A stretch of 64,000 nt of DNA from Allocatelliglobosispora scoriae (GCF_014204945.1 NZ_JACHMN010000001.1:682001-746000), one strand, 5' to 3'. Counted from the stretch's first letter, positions 43,525 through 52,459 are shown. The notes: a model not told the origin generated them from the letters alone. Made by a program: numbers and translations.

Positions 43525-44352
43525 TCAGTTCTTGATGCCGGTGAGGGTGACACCTTCGATGAAGTAGCGCTGCAGGACGAAGAACAGCGCGATGATCGGG
43601 GCGATGACGGCGGCGGACGCGGCCATCAGGTAGCCCCACTGGGTGATGTAGATGCTCTGGAACGCCGCCAGGCCCAGCGAGAGCGTGTACTTCTCCTCGT
43701 CGTTGAGGTAGAGCAGCGGGCCGAGGAAGTCGTTCCAGGTGCCGATGAAGGTGAAGATCGTGACGACGACGATCGCGGGTTTGGACAGCGGCATGACGAT
43801 CGTCCAGAAGACCCGCCAGGGCGAGGCGCCGTCGATGTAGGCGGCCTCGTCCAGCTCGAACGGGATGGTGAGGAAGAACTGCCGCAGCAGGAAGACGTTG
43901 AGCACCCCGCCGCCCGCTCCGGCAAACCAGCTCGGCACCGTCAACGGGATGATCGTGTTGAGGGCGCCGAGCTCCTGCCACATCACGAAGGTCGGGATCA
44001 GCGTCACGGCGTAGGGCAGCATCACGCCGCTGAGCAGCATCGCGAAGACGACGTTGCGCCCCCGCCAGCGCAGGCGGGAGAAGCTGAACGCGGCGATCGA
44101 GCAGGTGATGACGGTGCCCAGGACGTTGACGACGGCGATGACGACCGTGTTGACGGCGTACCGGCCGAAGGGCTGCGCGGTGAGCGCCTCGGGGAAGTTG
44201 GACCACTGGAACGGGTCCGGCATCCACTGCGGCGGCGCGATGAACATCTGCGTGTCCTGCATCAGGGCGCTGCGGATCAGCCACACGAACGGCAGCAGCG
44301 TCGGCACCGCCCCGGCGGTGAGGGCCAGGTAGAGCAGGGGCCTGCCCCTCAT
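43525..44352 (-). CDS. ABC sugar transporter permease (MalG-like)
   Basis: A 275-residue inner-membrane permease with six predicted helices. The cytoplasmic EAA loop that contacts the ATPase is EAAYIDGASPWRVFWTIVMPLSKP. It is the MalG-type half of a carbohydrate-uptake (CUT1) importer; its start overlaps the stop of the MalF-like gene by four bases. No ATPase gene is in the operon, so a shared MsiK-type ATPase encoded elsewhere is expected, as is usual in actinomycetes. Confidence 0.93.
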   Translation of the reverse strand: MRGRPLLYLALTAGAVPTLLPFVWLIRSALMQDTQMFIAPPQWMPDPFQWSNFPEALTAQPFGRYAVNTVVIAVVNVLGTVITCSIAAFSFSRLRWRGRNVVFAMLLSGVMLPYAVTLIPTFVMWQELGALNTIIPLTVPSWFAGAGGGVLNVFLLRQFFLTIPFELDEAAYIDGASPWRVFWTIVMPLSKPAIVVVTIFTFIGTWNDFLGPLLYLNDEEKYTLSLGLAAFQSIYITQWGYLMAASAAVIAPIIALFFVLQRYFIEGVTLTGIKN

Positions 44353-45248
44353 CGCGCACCCGCCATCTCGTAGTAGACCCAGCGCCGCGCGTTGCGGAAC
44401 AGCACGAAGGTGACGAGCAGGATGATCATGAAGAGCACCCAGGCGAGCGCGCTCGCGTAGCCCATCTCGCTCTCCCGGAACGCGGTGCGGAACAGGTAGT
44501 AGACGTAGAAGAGGGTGGCGTTGTCGGGACCTCCTTCGGTCATCACATAGGCCTGGTTGAACACCTGGAACGTGCCGATGACCCCGACGACGAGGTTGTA
44601 GAAGATCGTCGGGGTCATCATCGGTACCGTCACGTGGCGGAACCGGTGCCACGGCCCGCCCCCGTCGACGGACACGGCCTCATAGAGGTGCTGCGGTACG
44701 CCCTGCAGTCCCGCCAGGAAGATCACCATTGTGTTGCCGAAGCCCCACGTGCTCATGATGATCAGCGACGGGACCGCCGTCTCCTCGTCGTAGATCCACA
44801 TGCCGGTCGGCAGCCCGGCCTGGCTCAGCAGCGCGTTGAGCAGCCCGAAGTCCGGGTTGAAGATCCAGAGCCAGAGGACCACGTTGGCGATCGCAGGGAC
44901 GAGCGTGGGCAGGTAGAAGATGGTCCGCCACACGGGCAGGCCGCGCAGGCGCTGGTTGAGCAGCATCGCCGCGGCGAACGCGACGATCAGCGCGACCGGG
45001 ACGGCGCCCAGCGTGTAGTAGGTCGTGGTGCCCAGGGACTTCCAGAACAGCTCGTCGTCGGCGAGCGCCGCGTAGTTGCCGGTGCCGACGAACGCGGGTG
45101 TGCCGCCGATCTGCCAGTCGGTGAGGCTGAGGCCGAGCGAGGCGATCATCGGCCCGGCCGTGAAGACGGCGAAGCCGAGGATGGCCGGCACGGCCATGAG
45201 CAGGCCCCAGCGCCGCTCCAGGCGCCGCTGGCCGGACAGGGCCGCCAT
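44349..45248 (-). CDS. ABC sugar transporter permease (MalF-like)
   Basis: A 299-residue inner-membrane permease with six helices and an EAA loop (EAVSVDGGGPWHRFRHVTVPMMTP). It opens with a basic cytoplasmic start followed by LLMAVPAILGFAVFTAGP, typical of the CUT1 MalF/UgpA group. It starts four bases after the stop of the sugar-binding protein gene and overlaps the next permease by four bases, showing tight translational coupling within the operon. Confidence 0.93.
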   Translation of the reverse strand: MAALSGQRRLERRWGLLMAVPAILGFAVFTAGPMIASLGLSLTDWQIGGTPAFVGTGNYAALADDELFWKSLGTTTYYTLGAVPVALIVAFAAAMLLNQRLRGLPVWRTIFYLPTLVPAIANVVLWLWIFNPDFGLLNALLSQAGLPTGMWIYDEETAVPSLIIMSTWGFGNTMVIFLAGLQGVPQHLYEAVSVDGGGPWHRFRHVTVPMMTPTIFYNLVVGVIGTFQVFNQAYVMTEGGPDNATLFYVYYLFRTAFRESEMGYASALAWVLFMIILLVTFVLFRNARRWVYYEMAGAR

Positions 45249-45252
45249 ACCG

Positions 45253-46605
45253 CTACAGCCCCTGCGTGGGTTGCCAGCCCTGCATCCGGCTGGTGACCTT
45301 GGGTGCGATCTCCTTGAGCACCTCGGCGGCGGTCCGCTTGCCGGTCTCGATCGCCTGCAGCGCCGGGGTCAGCACATCGCTGTTGATCGCCGACAGGTTC
45401 TTGAGCCGCCCGCGCAGGTCCGGCACGCCGTGGTCGCGCGCGTAGTCCACCACCGCGGTGCGGAACTCGGGCGGGTGCGCGTCGTTCTTCGTCCACGAGT
45501 CGATCGCGGCCTGGTCCTCGTAGTACTTGCGCTCCTGCGGCATCCACAGGCCGAGCCGGTAGAGGTCGACGTGGGCGGGGTCGATGTGGAAGGCGAAGAG
45601 CTCGATCGCCTCCTCGACGTGCTTGCTCCCGGCGAAGACGGCGGAGGCCCCGGCGACCTGGCTGGTGGTGTAGGGCGTGTCGTACTTCGGGAGCACGCCG
45701 ATGCCGTAATCGGCCTTGCTCTCGTTCATGTCCAGCAGGCTCCAGTGGCCGTCGACGACCATCGCCACCCGCTTCGTCTTGAGCAGGATGTTGGTGCCCG
45801 GCACGTCGTCGCCGGTCGCGGCGAGCTGCCCCGGTCCGGGAGCCACCCGGTGCTTGTAGATGAGGTCCTGCAGGTTCTGGAACACCTCGATCGCCTCGGG
45901 CGCGTCGAGCAGGCACCTGGTTCCGGCGGCATCGGCGAAGTCGGCGCCGTTGCTGCGCAGGAAGCCGTACCAGGCCGCGGCGTAGGTGATGCTGCTGGAG
46001 ACGCCGAACTGCCGGACCTTCTTGGGGTCGAAGCCGGACTCGTCGGGGTGCTTCCCGTTCTGGTCGATCGTGAGCTTGTAGGCGTTCTCGACGAGCTGGT
46101 CCCAGGTCCACGCAGCGGCCGCGGTGGCGGGCGGCGGGGAGATCCCGGCGGCGGCGATGGCGGACCTGCTGTACCAGAGCAGCTCGATCTCGTTCGCGGT
46201 CGCGACCCCGTGCAGCCGGTCCTTGCCGTACCACAGGTACGCGTCCGGCAGGTAGCCCTTGAGCTGCGGGTATTTGCTCAGGTAGGGGAAGAGGTTGACG
46301 AGCTTGCCCTGCTCGGCGAGGCGGTAGGACATCGCCATCGGGATGTAGCCGACGTCGGGGACGTTGCCGCTGGCGACGAGGGTGTTGAGCTTCACGTCGT
46401 ACTCGTCCGGGGTGAACAGCGGCTTGACCTTCGTACCGGCATTCGCCTGCTCGAAGGCTTTGAGCATCTTCTCCACGGCCTTCTGCTCGAAGGTGGAGCC
46501 CCAGTACATGAATTGCAGCTGCGCGCCGGCGGCGGAGCCGTCGTCTCCGCAGGCGGCGAGCAGCGCGGTCAGGCCGCCGAGGGCCAGCAGTTCCCGTCTC
46601 TTCAT
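45253..46605 (-). CDS. ABC transporter sugar-binding lipoprotein
   Basis: A 450-residue extracytoplasmic solute-binding protein (family 1). The lipobox LLAAC gives lipidation at Cys19. The mature protein has the usual two-lobe pattern (LQFMYWGSTFEQKAVEKMLKAFEQ, then PDVGYIPMAMSYRLAEQGKLV, and hinge residues AMVVDGHWSL). It delivers an oligosaccharide, or possibly a glycopeptide, to the two permeases encoded just downstream. Its start overlaps the stop of the GH127 gene (ATGA), and arabino-oligosaccharide is the natural guess for the ligand. Confidence 0.93.
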   Translation of the reverse strand: MKRRELLALGGLTALLAACGDDGSAAGAQLQFMYWGSTFEQKAVEKMLKAFEQANAGTKVKPLFTPDEYDVKLNTLVASGNVPDVGYIPMAMSYRLAEQGKLVNLFPYLSKYPQLKGYLPDAYLWYGKDRLHGVATANEIELLWYSRSAIAAAGISPPPATAAAAWTWDQLVENAYKLTIDQNGKHPDESGFDPKKVRQFGVSSSITYAAAWYGFLRSNGADFADAAGTRCLLDAPEAIEVFQNLQDLIYKHRVAPGPGQLAATGDDVPGTNILLKTKRVAMVVDGHWSLLDMNESKADYGIGVLPKYDTPYTTSQVAGASAVFAGSKHVEEAIELFAFHIDPAHVDLYRLGLWMPQERKYYEDQAAIDSWTKNDAHPPEFRTAVVDYARDHGVPDLRGRLKNLSAINSDVLTPALQAIETGKRTAAEVLKEIAPKVTSRMQGWQPTQGL

Positions 46606-48500
46606 CGGATTCCTTCGAAGGGGTGCGGCAGCCAGACCCGCATCGCGCCGCCGTCGCGGTTGTCCCACTGGAAGTACGGGACGGCGGTGGCGGTGACGGC
46701 GGTGCTGGCCGGTGGGGGGTGGTCGCCGTACGGCAGGCCGCCGGACGGCTGGTGGATCGCCCGGGCGTCGGCCTCGATCAGCACGGTGCGGCCCACGCCG
46801 GGCAGGTCTTGCATGCCGACCACGCGCAGCTCGGTGCCGGGGATCAGCGCCAGCTCGTCGACGTCGGCGGACTGGTCGGCCTGCTCGAAGCAGTAGACGA
46901 GCGGACCTCGTTCGACGGCGGCGCACCCGCGTACCGCGTCGATCCGCGGATGCGGGAAGACCAGCCGGGGCGCGAGGTCGAGCCGGAGCTCGACGTGCTC
47001 GCGGGGGTTGGAAAGGACCAGGTAGCCGCGCTCGTCCGGGGTGACGGGCACCGGCGTGCCGTCGACGAGCACGGTGGTGGTGCGGCTCCACGCGGGAATG
47101 CGCAGGGCCAGGCGCCACGTCGCGGGTGCCCGTGCGACCGAGATGCCGACCCGGCCGTCCCACGGGTAGTCCGTGGCGACGGCGAGCTCCACATCGGATG
47201 ACCGGATCGTGCCGGGCGCGTACTGGTGCAGGTAGAGGCAGTCCTCGTCGCGGGTGGCGAGGTAGTGCCCGAGCGAGGCGACCGTCCGCATGATGTTGGG
47301 CGGGCAGCAGGCGCAGTCGAACCACTCCCTGCGCCGCCCGTCGTAGCGGTCGGCGGAGTAGTCGGCCCGGCGCTGCAGCGGGTTGACGTAGAAGAACCGC
47401 AGCCCGTCGGTGGAGGTGGCGGCCGCGAAGGCGTTGTAGAGCGTGCGCTCGAACAGGTCGGCGTAGCGTCCGTCGCCGGTGGCGAGCAGCAGGCGCCAGT
47501 TCCAGTGCAGGCTCGCGATCGCCGCGCAGCTCTCGTTGTATGCCCGGTCCGGCGGCAGCTCGTAGCGCTCCCCGAACGCCTCGCCGTCGTGGCGCGAGCC
47601 GTGGCCGCCGGTGAGGTAGGTCTTGGTGGCGACCAGGTCCTCCCAGCGCCGGACGGAGCAGTCCAGCAGCGACCGGTCGCCGGTCTCCAGGTAGACGTCG
47701 ACGATGCCCGCTTCGAGGTAGAGCTGGCGCACCGCGTGGCCGACCGCGGTGTCCGCCTCGCGTACCGGGAGGTGGTCCTGGGCGTAGAGCGGGCCGAGGC
47801 CCACGTCGCGGATGAGTCCCCGGCCGCGGTTGTCGATGAGCTTGCGGGCGAGCGCGAGATAGGACCCTTCGCCGGTGAGCCGGTAGAGCTCGACGAGGGC
47901 CGTCTCCACCTCGGGATGGCCGTCGAGGCCGTCGTCGCCGCCGTCGAGGAAGACCGCGACGAGGTGGTCGGCGAGCCGCCGCGCCACGGCCGGCAACAGC
48001 GGCGCCGCACCGGCCCGCGCGGCGGCCACGGCCGCCTGCAGCAGGTGGCCCGCGCAGTACATCTCGTGGCTGTACTCCAGCTCCGCGTAGATCAGGTCGG
48101 GCTTGACGAGCTGGTAGTGCGAGTTGAGGTAGCCGTCGGGACGCTGCGCGCGGGCGAGCAGCTCCGCCGAGGCGGTCAGGAACGCCTCGTAGCCGGGGTC
48201 CGGCTGCCGGGCGTGCTCCCACGCCACGGCTTCGAGCTGCTTGTAGAGGTCGGAGTCCTGGAACCGGTAGCCCCGGAAGCCGCCCTTGCCCTCCCCCGCC
48301 GCCAGGCGCAGGTTGGGCACGCTGCCGCCCTGCTCGACCTGCCGGAGTCCCAGCGGGATGCTCGCCGTCCGGTTGGTCTGCTGCCAGCGCCCGAGCGGGC
48401 CGCCGGTGATCTGGACCTCGTCGAGGCCGAGCGGCCGCTGCACGGCGTGGGATCCGGCGGTGGGGACCGCCGGTCCGCAGATCCGGGGAGACGCGGCCAT
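46602..48500 (-). CDS. GH127 beta-L-arabinofuranosidase
   Basis: A 632-residue glycoside hydrolase of family 127 (formerly DUF1680), with an (alpha/alpha)6 barrel and C-terminal beta domain. GH127 enzymes such as HypBA1 cleave beta-L-arabinofuranosyl links of hydroxyproline-rich glycoproteins with a zinc-bound cysteine nucleophile. Matching residues are Glu307, Glu323 and Cys325 (YNESCAAIA) and the Cys-Cys pair of EWFDCACCPPN (Cys398/Cys399). There is no signal peptide, so it acts in the cytoplasm on imported material. The ATG at 48500 follows GGAGG; earlier starts lack support. It heads the six-gene operon. Confidence 0.92.
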   Translation of the reverse strand: MAASPRICGPAVPTAGSHAVQRPLGLDEVQITGGPLGRWQQTNRTASIPLGLRQVEQGGSVPNLRLAAGEGKGGFRGYRFQDSDLYKQLEAVAWEHARQPDPGYEAFLTASAELLARAQRPDGYLNSHYQLVKPDLIYAELEYSHEMYCAGHLLQAAVAAARAGAAPLLPAVARRLADHLVAVFLDGGDDGLDGHPEVETALVELYRLTGEGSYLALARKLIDNRGRGLIRDVGLGPLYAQDHLPVREADTAVGHAVRQLYLEAGIVDVYLETGDRSLLDCSVRRWEDLVATKTYLTGGHGSRHDGEAFGERYELPPDRAYNESCAAIASLHWNWRLLLATGDGRYADLFERTLYNAFAAATSTDGLRFFYVNPLQRRADYSADRYDGRRREWFDCACCPPNIMRTVASLGHYLATRDEDCLYLHQYAPGTIRSSDVELAVATDYPWDGRVGISVARAPATWRLALRIPAWSRTTTVLVDGTPVPVTPDERGYLVLSNPREHVELRLDLAPRLVFPHPRIDAVRGCAAVERGPLVYCFEQADQSADVDELALIPGTELRVVGMQDLPGVGRTVLIEADARAIHQPSGGLPYGDHPPPASTAVTATAVPYFQWDNRDGGAMRVWLPHPFEGIR

Positions 48501-48584
48501 GAAGCCTCCATAAAGGTCAAAATCAAGAAAATCCCTGATTTGGTACGCCATCCGTAGCCATCGGCGTTCTGTACACGATGAACG

Positions 48585-48600
48585 CCGAAAACCTTTTCGG
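48585..48600. promoter_or_regulatory. LacI-type operator candidate 1
   Basis: The palindrome CCGAAAA-CC-TTTTCGG lies 85 bases upstream of the GH127 start. Its form is close to the A-rich/T-rich CGAAAAC-GTTTTCG operators of sugar-sensing LacI-family repressors. No LacI gene is in the window. Confidence 0.55.
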
Positions 48601-48633
48601 CAAGGGTTCATCTATGTCTCGATCACGGAGCAA

Positions 48634-48648
48634 CCGAAAGGCTTTCGG
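48634..48648. promoter_or_regulatory. LacI-type operator candidate 2
   Basis: CCGAAAG-G-CTTTCGG, a second near-copy of the upstream palindrome (centre about 49 bases away), lies between the GH127 and ArsR genes and may work with it in looping or cooperative repression. Confidence 0.45.
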
Positions 48649-48689
48649 CGGCGGATTGTTCAACGAAATGGTTGAACAATCCGCCGCCG
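48646..48689. promoter_or_regulatory. Long perfect inverted repeat, ArsR operator
   Basis: Nineteen-base arms (48646-48664 and 48671-48689) are fully complementary around a six-base centre; the core is TTGTTCAAC-N6-GTTGAACAA. The right arm contains the predicted -35 of the ArsR gene. A weaker copy, TTCAACC-N4-GGTTAAA, overlaps the ArsR start codon. This is a strong candidate for self-repression by the ArsR protein. Confidence 0.8.
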
Positions 48690-48700
48690 TCGACTATCTT
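48672..48700 (+). promoter_or_regulatory. ArsR/SRPBCC operon promoter
   Basis: TTGAAC (48672-48677) and TATCTT (48695-48700), 17 bases apart, place transcription start on the ATG at 48708, giving a leaderless message. The -35 is buried in the operator repeat. Confidence 0.68.
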
Positions 48701-48707
48701 CAACCGT

Positions 48708-49058
48708 ATGGTTAAAGATTCGGCGGTGCTGGACGGGGTCTTCCACGCCCTCGCCCACGAGGCGAGGCGCGACATGCTGCGCCGGCTCGCCGGCAGCGAG
48801 CTCTCGATCGGCGAACTCGCCGCCCCGTTGCAGATGTCCTTCGCCGCGGCGTCCAAGCACGTCAAGGTCCTCGAGGACGCCGCGCTGATCCGGCGCACCG
48901 TCATCGGCCGCCGCCATCTGTGCCGACTGCGGCCCGAGCAGCTCTCCGGCGCGAGCGCGTGGCTGCGCTTCTACGAGCAGTTCTGGGACGCCCGGCTCGA
49001 CGCGCTGGAGCAGGTCCTGGAGAACCCGATCTCATCCAACCCTGAGGAGACGACATGA
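48708..49058 (+). CDS. ArsR-family winged-helix regulator
   Basis: A 116-residue ArsR-type repressor. The winged helix runs from VFHALAHEARRDMLRRLAGSELSIGELAAPL through MSFAAASKHVKVLEDAALI to the wing RRTVIGRRHLCRL. Metal-binding cysteine pairs are absent (one Cys only), so it belongs to the non-metal group usually paired with AHSA1/SRPBCC proteins. Its stop overlaps the start of such a gene (ATGA). The leaderless ATG at 48708 lies 19 bases past a long inverted repeat that is the probable operator. Confidence 0.9.
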   Translation: MVKDSAVLDGVFHALAHEARRDMLRRLAGSELSIGELAAPLQMSFAAASKHVKVLEDAALIRRTVIGRRHLCRLRPEQLSGASAWLRFYEQFWDARLDALEQVLENPISSNPEETT

Positions 49059-49531
49059 ACACCGGCCATGCCACAGTCCCCGCCGTGCGGCGCGAACGCG
49101 TCCTGACCGCCCCGCCGCACGCGGTCTACCGCGCCTGGCTCGACCCCGTCATCCTGCAGCGGTGGCTCGCACCCGGGACGATGGAGTGCGTCCGCGCCGA
49201 GGTCGACGAGCGAATAGGCGGGCGCTACCGCATCTGGCAGAACGCGTCGGGGCAGCCCGGCGGCGGCTTCGACGCCGAGATCCTGGACCTCGTCCCGGAC
49301 CGGCGCATCATCTGGCAGTGGGCCTTCGTCGGCCCCGACCGCGAGGCCGGACCGGTCTTCGACTCCCGGCTCACCGTGACGCTGGACGGCACGCCGGACG
49401 GCGGGACCCGCCTGGTCCTGCTGCACGAGCACCTCGACGCCCTCGCCGCGGCGCACCCCGACGTCGCCGATCAGGTCGGCAACGGCTGGGAATCGGTCCT
49501 CGACAAGCTCGACGCGCTGGCCACGGCCTGA
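49055..49531 (+). CDS. SRPBCC / AHSA1-type ligand-binding protein
   Basis: A 158-residue protein with the START-like helix-grip fold of the AHSA1 family: VLTAPPHAVYRAWLDPVILQRWLAP at the start, IGGRYRI, then WQWAFVG and the long C-terminal helix (NGWESVLDKLDAL). Members bind hydrophobic ligands or activate Hsp90; most are uncharacterised. It is translationally coupled to the ArsR gene, which suggests that the regulator and this protein sense or handle the same small molecule (inference). Confidence 0.87.
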   Translation: MNTGHATVPAVRRERVLTAPPHAVYRAWLDPVILQRWLAPGTMECVRAEVDERIGGRYRIWQNASGQPGGGFDAEILDLVPDRRIIWQWAFVGPDREAGPVFDSRLTVTLDGTPDGGTRLVLLHEHLDALAAAHPDVADQVGNGWESVLDKLDALATA

Positions 49532-49571
49532 TCCGCCGACCCGGGTCGCCGCGGTGCCGGCGATCCGGGTC

Positions 49572-50039
49572 TCAGCCCGCCGCCTTCTTCACCAGCGCGG
49601 CGATCTTCTTCTCGCCGGCAGCGGTCAGCTCCGTCAGCGCGAAAGCCGTCGGCCACATCACGCCGTCGTCGAGGTCCGCCGTGTCGTTGAAGCCCAGCGT
49701 CGCGTACCTCGACTTGAATTTCTGCGCGGCCTGGAAGAAGCAGACGACCTTGCCGTCCCTGGCGTAGGCGGGCATCCCGTACCAGAGCTTCGGCGCGAGG
49801 GCCGGGGCGTTGGCCTTGACGATGGCGTGGATCCGCTCGGCCAGGACGCGATCCGGCCCGGGCATCTCGGCGATCTTCTCCAGCACCGAGTTCTCCTCGT
49901 CCTGCCCGGCCTTGCGGCGCGAAGCGGCCTTCAGCTCCTTGGCGCGCTCCTTCATCGCGTCGCGCTCCTCGTCGGTGAAGCGGGCGGACTTCTTGGCGGT
50001 CGCGGTGGCGCTCGTGGCGGCCTTCTTCGTGTCCTTCAT
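49572..50039 (-). CDS. DUF1801 (YdhG-like) protein with basic N-terminus
   Basis: A 155-residue protein. Residues 1-50 are lysine/alanine-rich and probably unstructured ([17 protein letters not shown], then a Lys/Glu helix). The C-terminal 100 residues form a DUF1801 domain: VLERI-type helix ([40 protein letters not shown]), then [16 protein letters not shown]. The family includes the frataxin-like Fra/YdhG iron proteins, but the basic tail suggests nucleic-acid or polyphosphate contacts. The ATG at 50039 follows a G-rich ribosome site. Confidence 0.8.
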   Translation of the reverse strand: MKDTKKAATSATATAKKSARFTDEERDAMKERAKELKAASRRKAGQDEENSVLEKIAEMPGPDRVLAERIHAIVKANAPALAPKLWYGMPAYARDGKVVCFFQAAQKFKSRYATLGFNDTADLDDGVMWPTAFALTELTAAGEKKIAALVKKAAG

Positions 50040-50200
50040 GGCAGGTCTGCCCCCCGGCGGGTCGTGGTGGGAAACGACCTTCAGGTGAGGGAGCAGCCGA
50101 GGCGGTGGCTTCTCCGAAACTGATCGGGCGTTCACCTGGGTGAGACCAGCGACGATATCGAGGCGGCGGCCGACGGCCCAGCACCCCGGTGCCGACACGC

Positions 50201-51049
50201 CTACTTCGGGCGGCGGGCGCCGATCAGCAGGCCGAGGAGGCCGCCGACGGCGAGGACGATCACCGCGTACCGGATCTTCGTCGGATCGGTGAGCAGGGCC
50301 TCGCCGACCGCGCCGTCGGGCGTCGCCGACAGCGACGTGCCGCCGAGGTGGCCGAGGCCCTCGGTCGCCAGGAGGTAGAGGCCGGGCAGGGCCCCGGCGA
50401 CCGGGAACCAGAAGAGCGCGGGGTCGTCCGCGCGCAGTGCCCGGACGGAGTGCATCGCGGCGAGGAGCCCGGCGACGACCGGCTGCAGGTAGAGGAACCG
50501 GGTCTCGGCCGTCGCCTGGGCGGCCTGCGCGGCAGCGGGGCCGCCGCCGAGGACCGTCAGCAGGTTCGGCTTGAGCACCGACAGGATCAGGCCCGCGAAG
50601 AGCACCCAGGTCATCGCCCACAGGCTCGCGCCGAGCACACCCTCGGGCAGTATCGCGAACGCGCCGCCGAGAACGCACGCCACCGCGACGGTGATGGCGA
50701 GCATCGTGACCGATGTCCCCGGCCCGTAGGCGAGCCGCACCCCGACGGCGGTCACCAGGCCGAAGGCGGCACCGGCCACGAAACCCACGAGCAGGCGCCG
50801 CCCGGCACCGGCATAGCGGGAGGCGGCCGCACCGGCGATCGACGCAGCCGTGATGAGCGAGGCGCTGAGGACATCGGGCATCGCCGCGACGGCCGCGCCG
50901 AGCGCTCCGGTCCCGCCGGGCGCGCCGTGCAGCGACGCGTACGCCGTGAACACCGTGATGCCGAGCCACAGCAGGCCCAGATAGACCTCCGTCTTGACGC
51001 CCGTGCTCGCTTCCGGCTCTTCGGTGTCGGTGATGGTATCGACGGCCAC
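50201..51049 (-). CDS. Multi-pass membrane protein, unknown function
   Basis: A membrane protein of about 282 residues with roughly eight hydrophobic segments (for example [79 protein letters not shown]). I do not recognise the family. The start is unclear: GTG at 51049 or TTG at 51061; the longest reading to 51205 has a non-membrane, Arg/His-rich extension without a ribosome site. It is divergent from the gene at 51208. Confidence 0.6.
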   Translation of the reverse strand: MAVDTITDTEEPEASTGVKTEVYLGLLWLGITVFTAYASLHGAPGGTGALGAAVAAMPDVLSASLITAASIAGAAASRYAGAGRRLLVGFVAGAAFGLVTAVGVRLAYGPGTSVTMLAITVAVACVLGGAFAILPEGVLGASLWAMTWVLFAGLILSVLKPNLLTVLGGGPAAAQAAQATAETRFLYLQPVVAGLLAAMHSVRALRADDPALFWFPVAGALPGLYLLATEGLGHLGGTSLSATPDGAVGEALLTDPTKIRYAVIVLAVGGLLGLLIGARRPK

Positions 51050-51207
51050 GTCAACGTCCAATGAGATCGGGGGGTTCGGGGCGAGGGCGATCGTACGCGT
51101 CCCCGGATCCGCCGCGAGACCCAGCCCGCTGTCGGCCGGGTGCCTTCCGCCCCGCCGCGGCAGGCGGGTAGTTTCGTGGTTTCTCCTGGCGCAGTGGAGG
51201 TGCACCG

Positions 51208-52299
51208 GTGGACCTGACCACGGCCTACACCGATTCCTCGTACCGGCAGCCCGACCCGGTGCAACGGCCGGCGGACCGCCGTCCGACCAACGAGCAGTGG
51301 GTGCTCATCGCCGCGGTGTGGCTGCTGTCGACGTGGTCGCCACGGCCAGCTGCCGCCTGGGCGCCGGTCCTCGTCTCCGGACGGACCTCGTCTCGCCAGG
51401 ACCGGCAGTGGCCCGAACCGCCTGCGGCGGCCGAGATCGCCGTCGCCGCGGACCTGCCCGAGGCCACCGGTGCGACGGTGCTGACCAGCAGGGTGTCCCC
51501 CGGGCCTGGACAGTCCTACCAGCCCGCCCGCACCGATGCGGAGACGGCGGCGGAGCTCGTCACCCTGATCTCCCACACGGTGGCGGTCCCCGACCGGCGG
51601 GCGGAGTCACTGGTGCGGTTCCTCGCCGAGCAGCTCGCCGGTCCGTACTGCGACCTGCTCCGGCTCACCACCGGCACCGAGGGGCCGCTGCACCTGCTGC
51701 ACCGCGACACCTACGGCAACACGCTGCGGGTCAGCCTGAACCCGGCGGTGCAGGTCGAGCCGCCGCCGTCGTTCGCGGCCGACGGTCCCGACGCCGTCCT
51801 GCGTACCCGGATCGCCTGCGTCATGACGCTGCTGAGCGACATGCTGTGGTTGAACAACAGCAGCCCGGTCACCTTCCGGTTCCGGATCGGCCGACTCGAC
51901 GACGGCGACGGGGACCCAATGGCCGCGGCTGCCCGCTGGTGGTCCGAGATCGGCGAGGAGTCCGATGAGGACGAGTTCCGCCCCGTCTCCGCCGCCGACC
52001 TGCGGGCCGGCATCCGCATCCTGGTGCGGATGCACCTGAGCGAGCTGTTCGACGGCGAGTGGAGCGGCATCGAGGAGTTCCCGGAGGTTCCCGACGGGCA
52101 CATCTCGACGTTCCTCGCCGACGAGCTGGCCGACCTCGTCCTCGCCCGGCTGGGCGACGACCCGCAGGTCGCGGTCGCGGGCTTCCTGCCGGTGGCGTGG
52201 CCGCCGCCGGAGGAGGGGCTCGACGACGACATGCGGACCACCGTGCTGCTGGTCGCCGGTGCCGAGGTGGCGTCCCTGGAGATTGACCTCGTCTGCTGA
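51208..52299 (+). CDS. Hypothetical protein
   Basis: A 363-residue, probably cytoplasmic protein with no family I recognise. The N-terminal 100 residues include a hydrophobic patch (WVLIAAVWLLSTWSP) and are Pro/Arg-rich; residues 110-363 are more regular and acidic (EEFPEVPDGHISTFLADELADLVLARLG). The GTG at 51208 follows GTGGAGGTG. It precedes a secreted C39-like gene by 160 bases on the same strand. Confidence 0.55.
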   Translation: MDLTTAYTDSSYRQPDPVQRPADRRPTNEQWVLIAAVWLLSTWSPRPAAAWAPVLVSGRTSSRQDRQWPEPPAAAEIAVAADLPEATGATVLTSRVSPGPGQSYQPARTDAETAAELVTLISHTVAVPDRRAESLVRFLAEQLAGPYCDLLRLTTGTEGPLHLLHRDTYGNTLRVSLNPAVQVEPPPSFAADGPDAVLRTRIACVMTLLSDMLWLNNSSPVTFRFRIGRLDDGDGDPMAAAARWWSEIGEESDEDEFRPVSAADLRAGIRILVRMHLSELFDGEWSGIEEFPEVPDGHISTFLADELADLVLARLGDDPQVAVAGFLPVAWPPPEEGLDDDMRTTVLLVAGAEVASLEIDLVC

Positions 52300-52459
52300 C
52301 GGGCCTCACCTGTGCGGTCGGCTTCGCTGCCGTGTCCTCATTCGATCCAGATCGGCCCGGGCCACCACCGGCGACCGGAAATCCATGAGACCTTCCATTG
52401 AATCCAGCCGATGTGTAGATTTTCTTCAGGCATCCGCACCTCCATGAAGGAGTTCTCAG

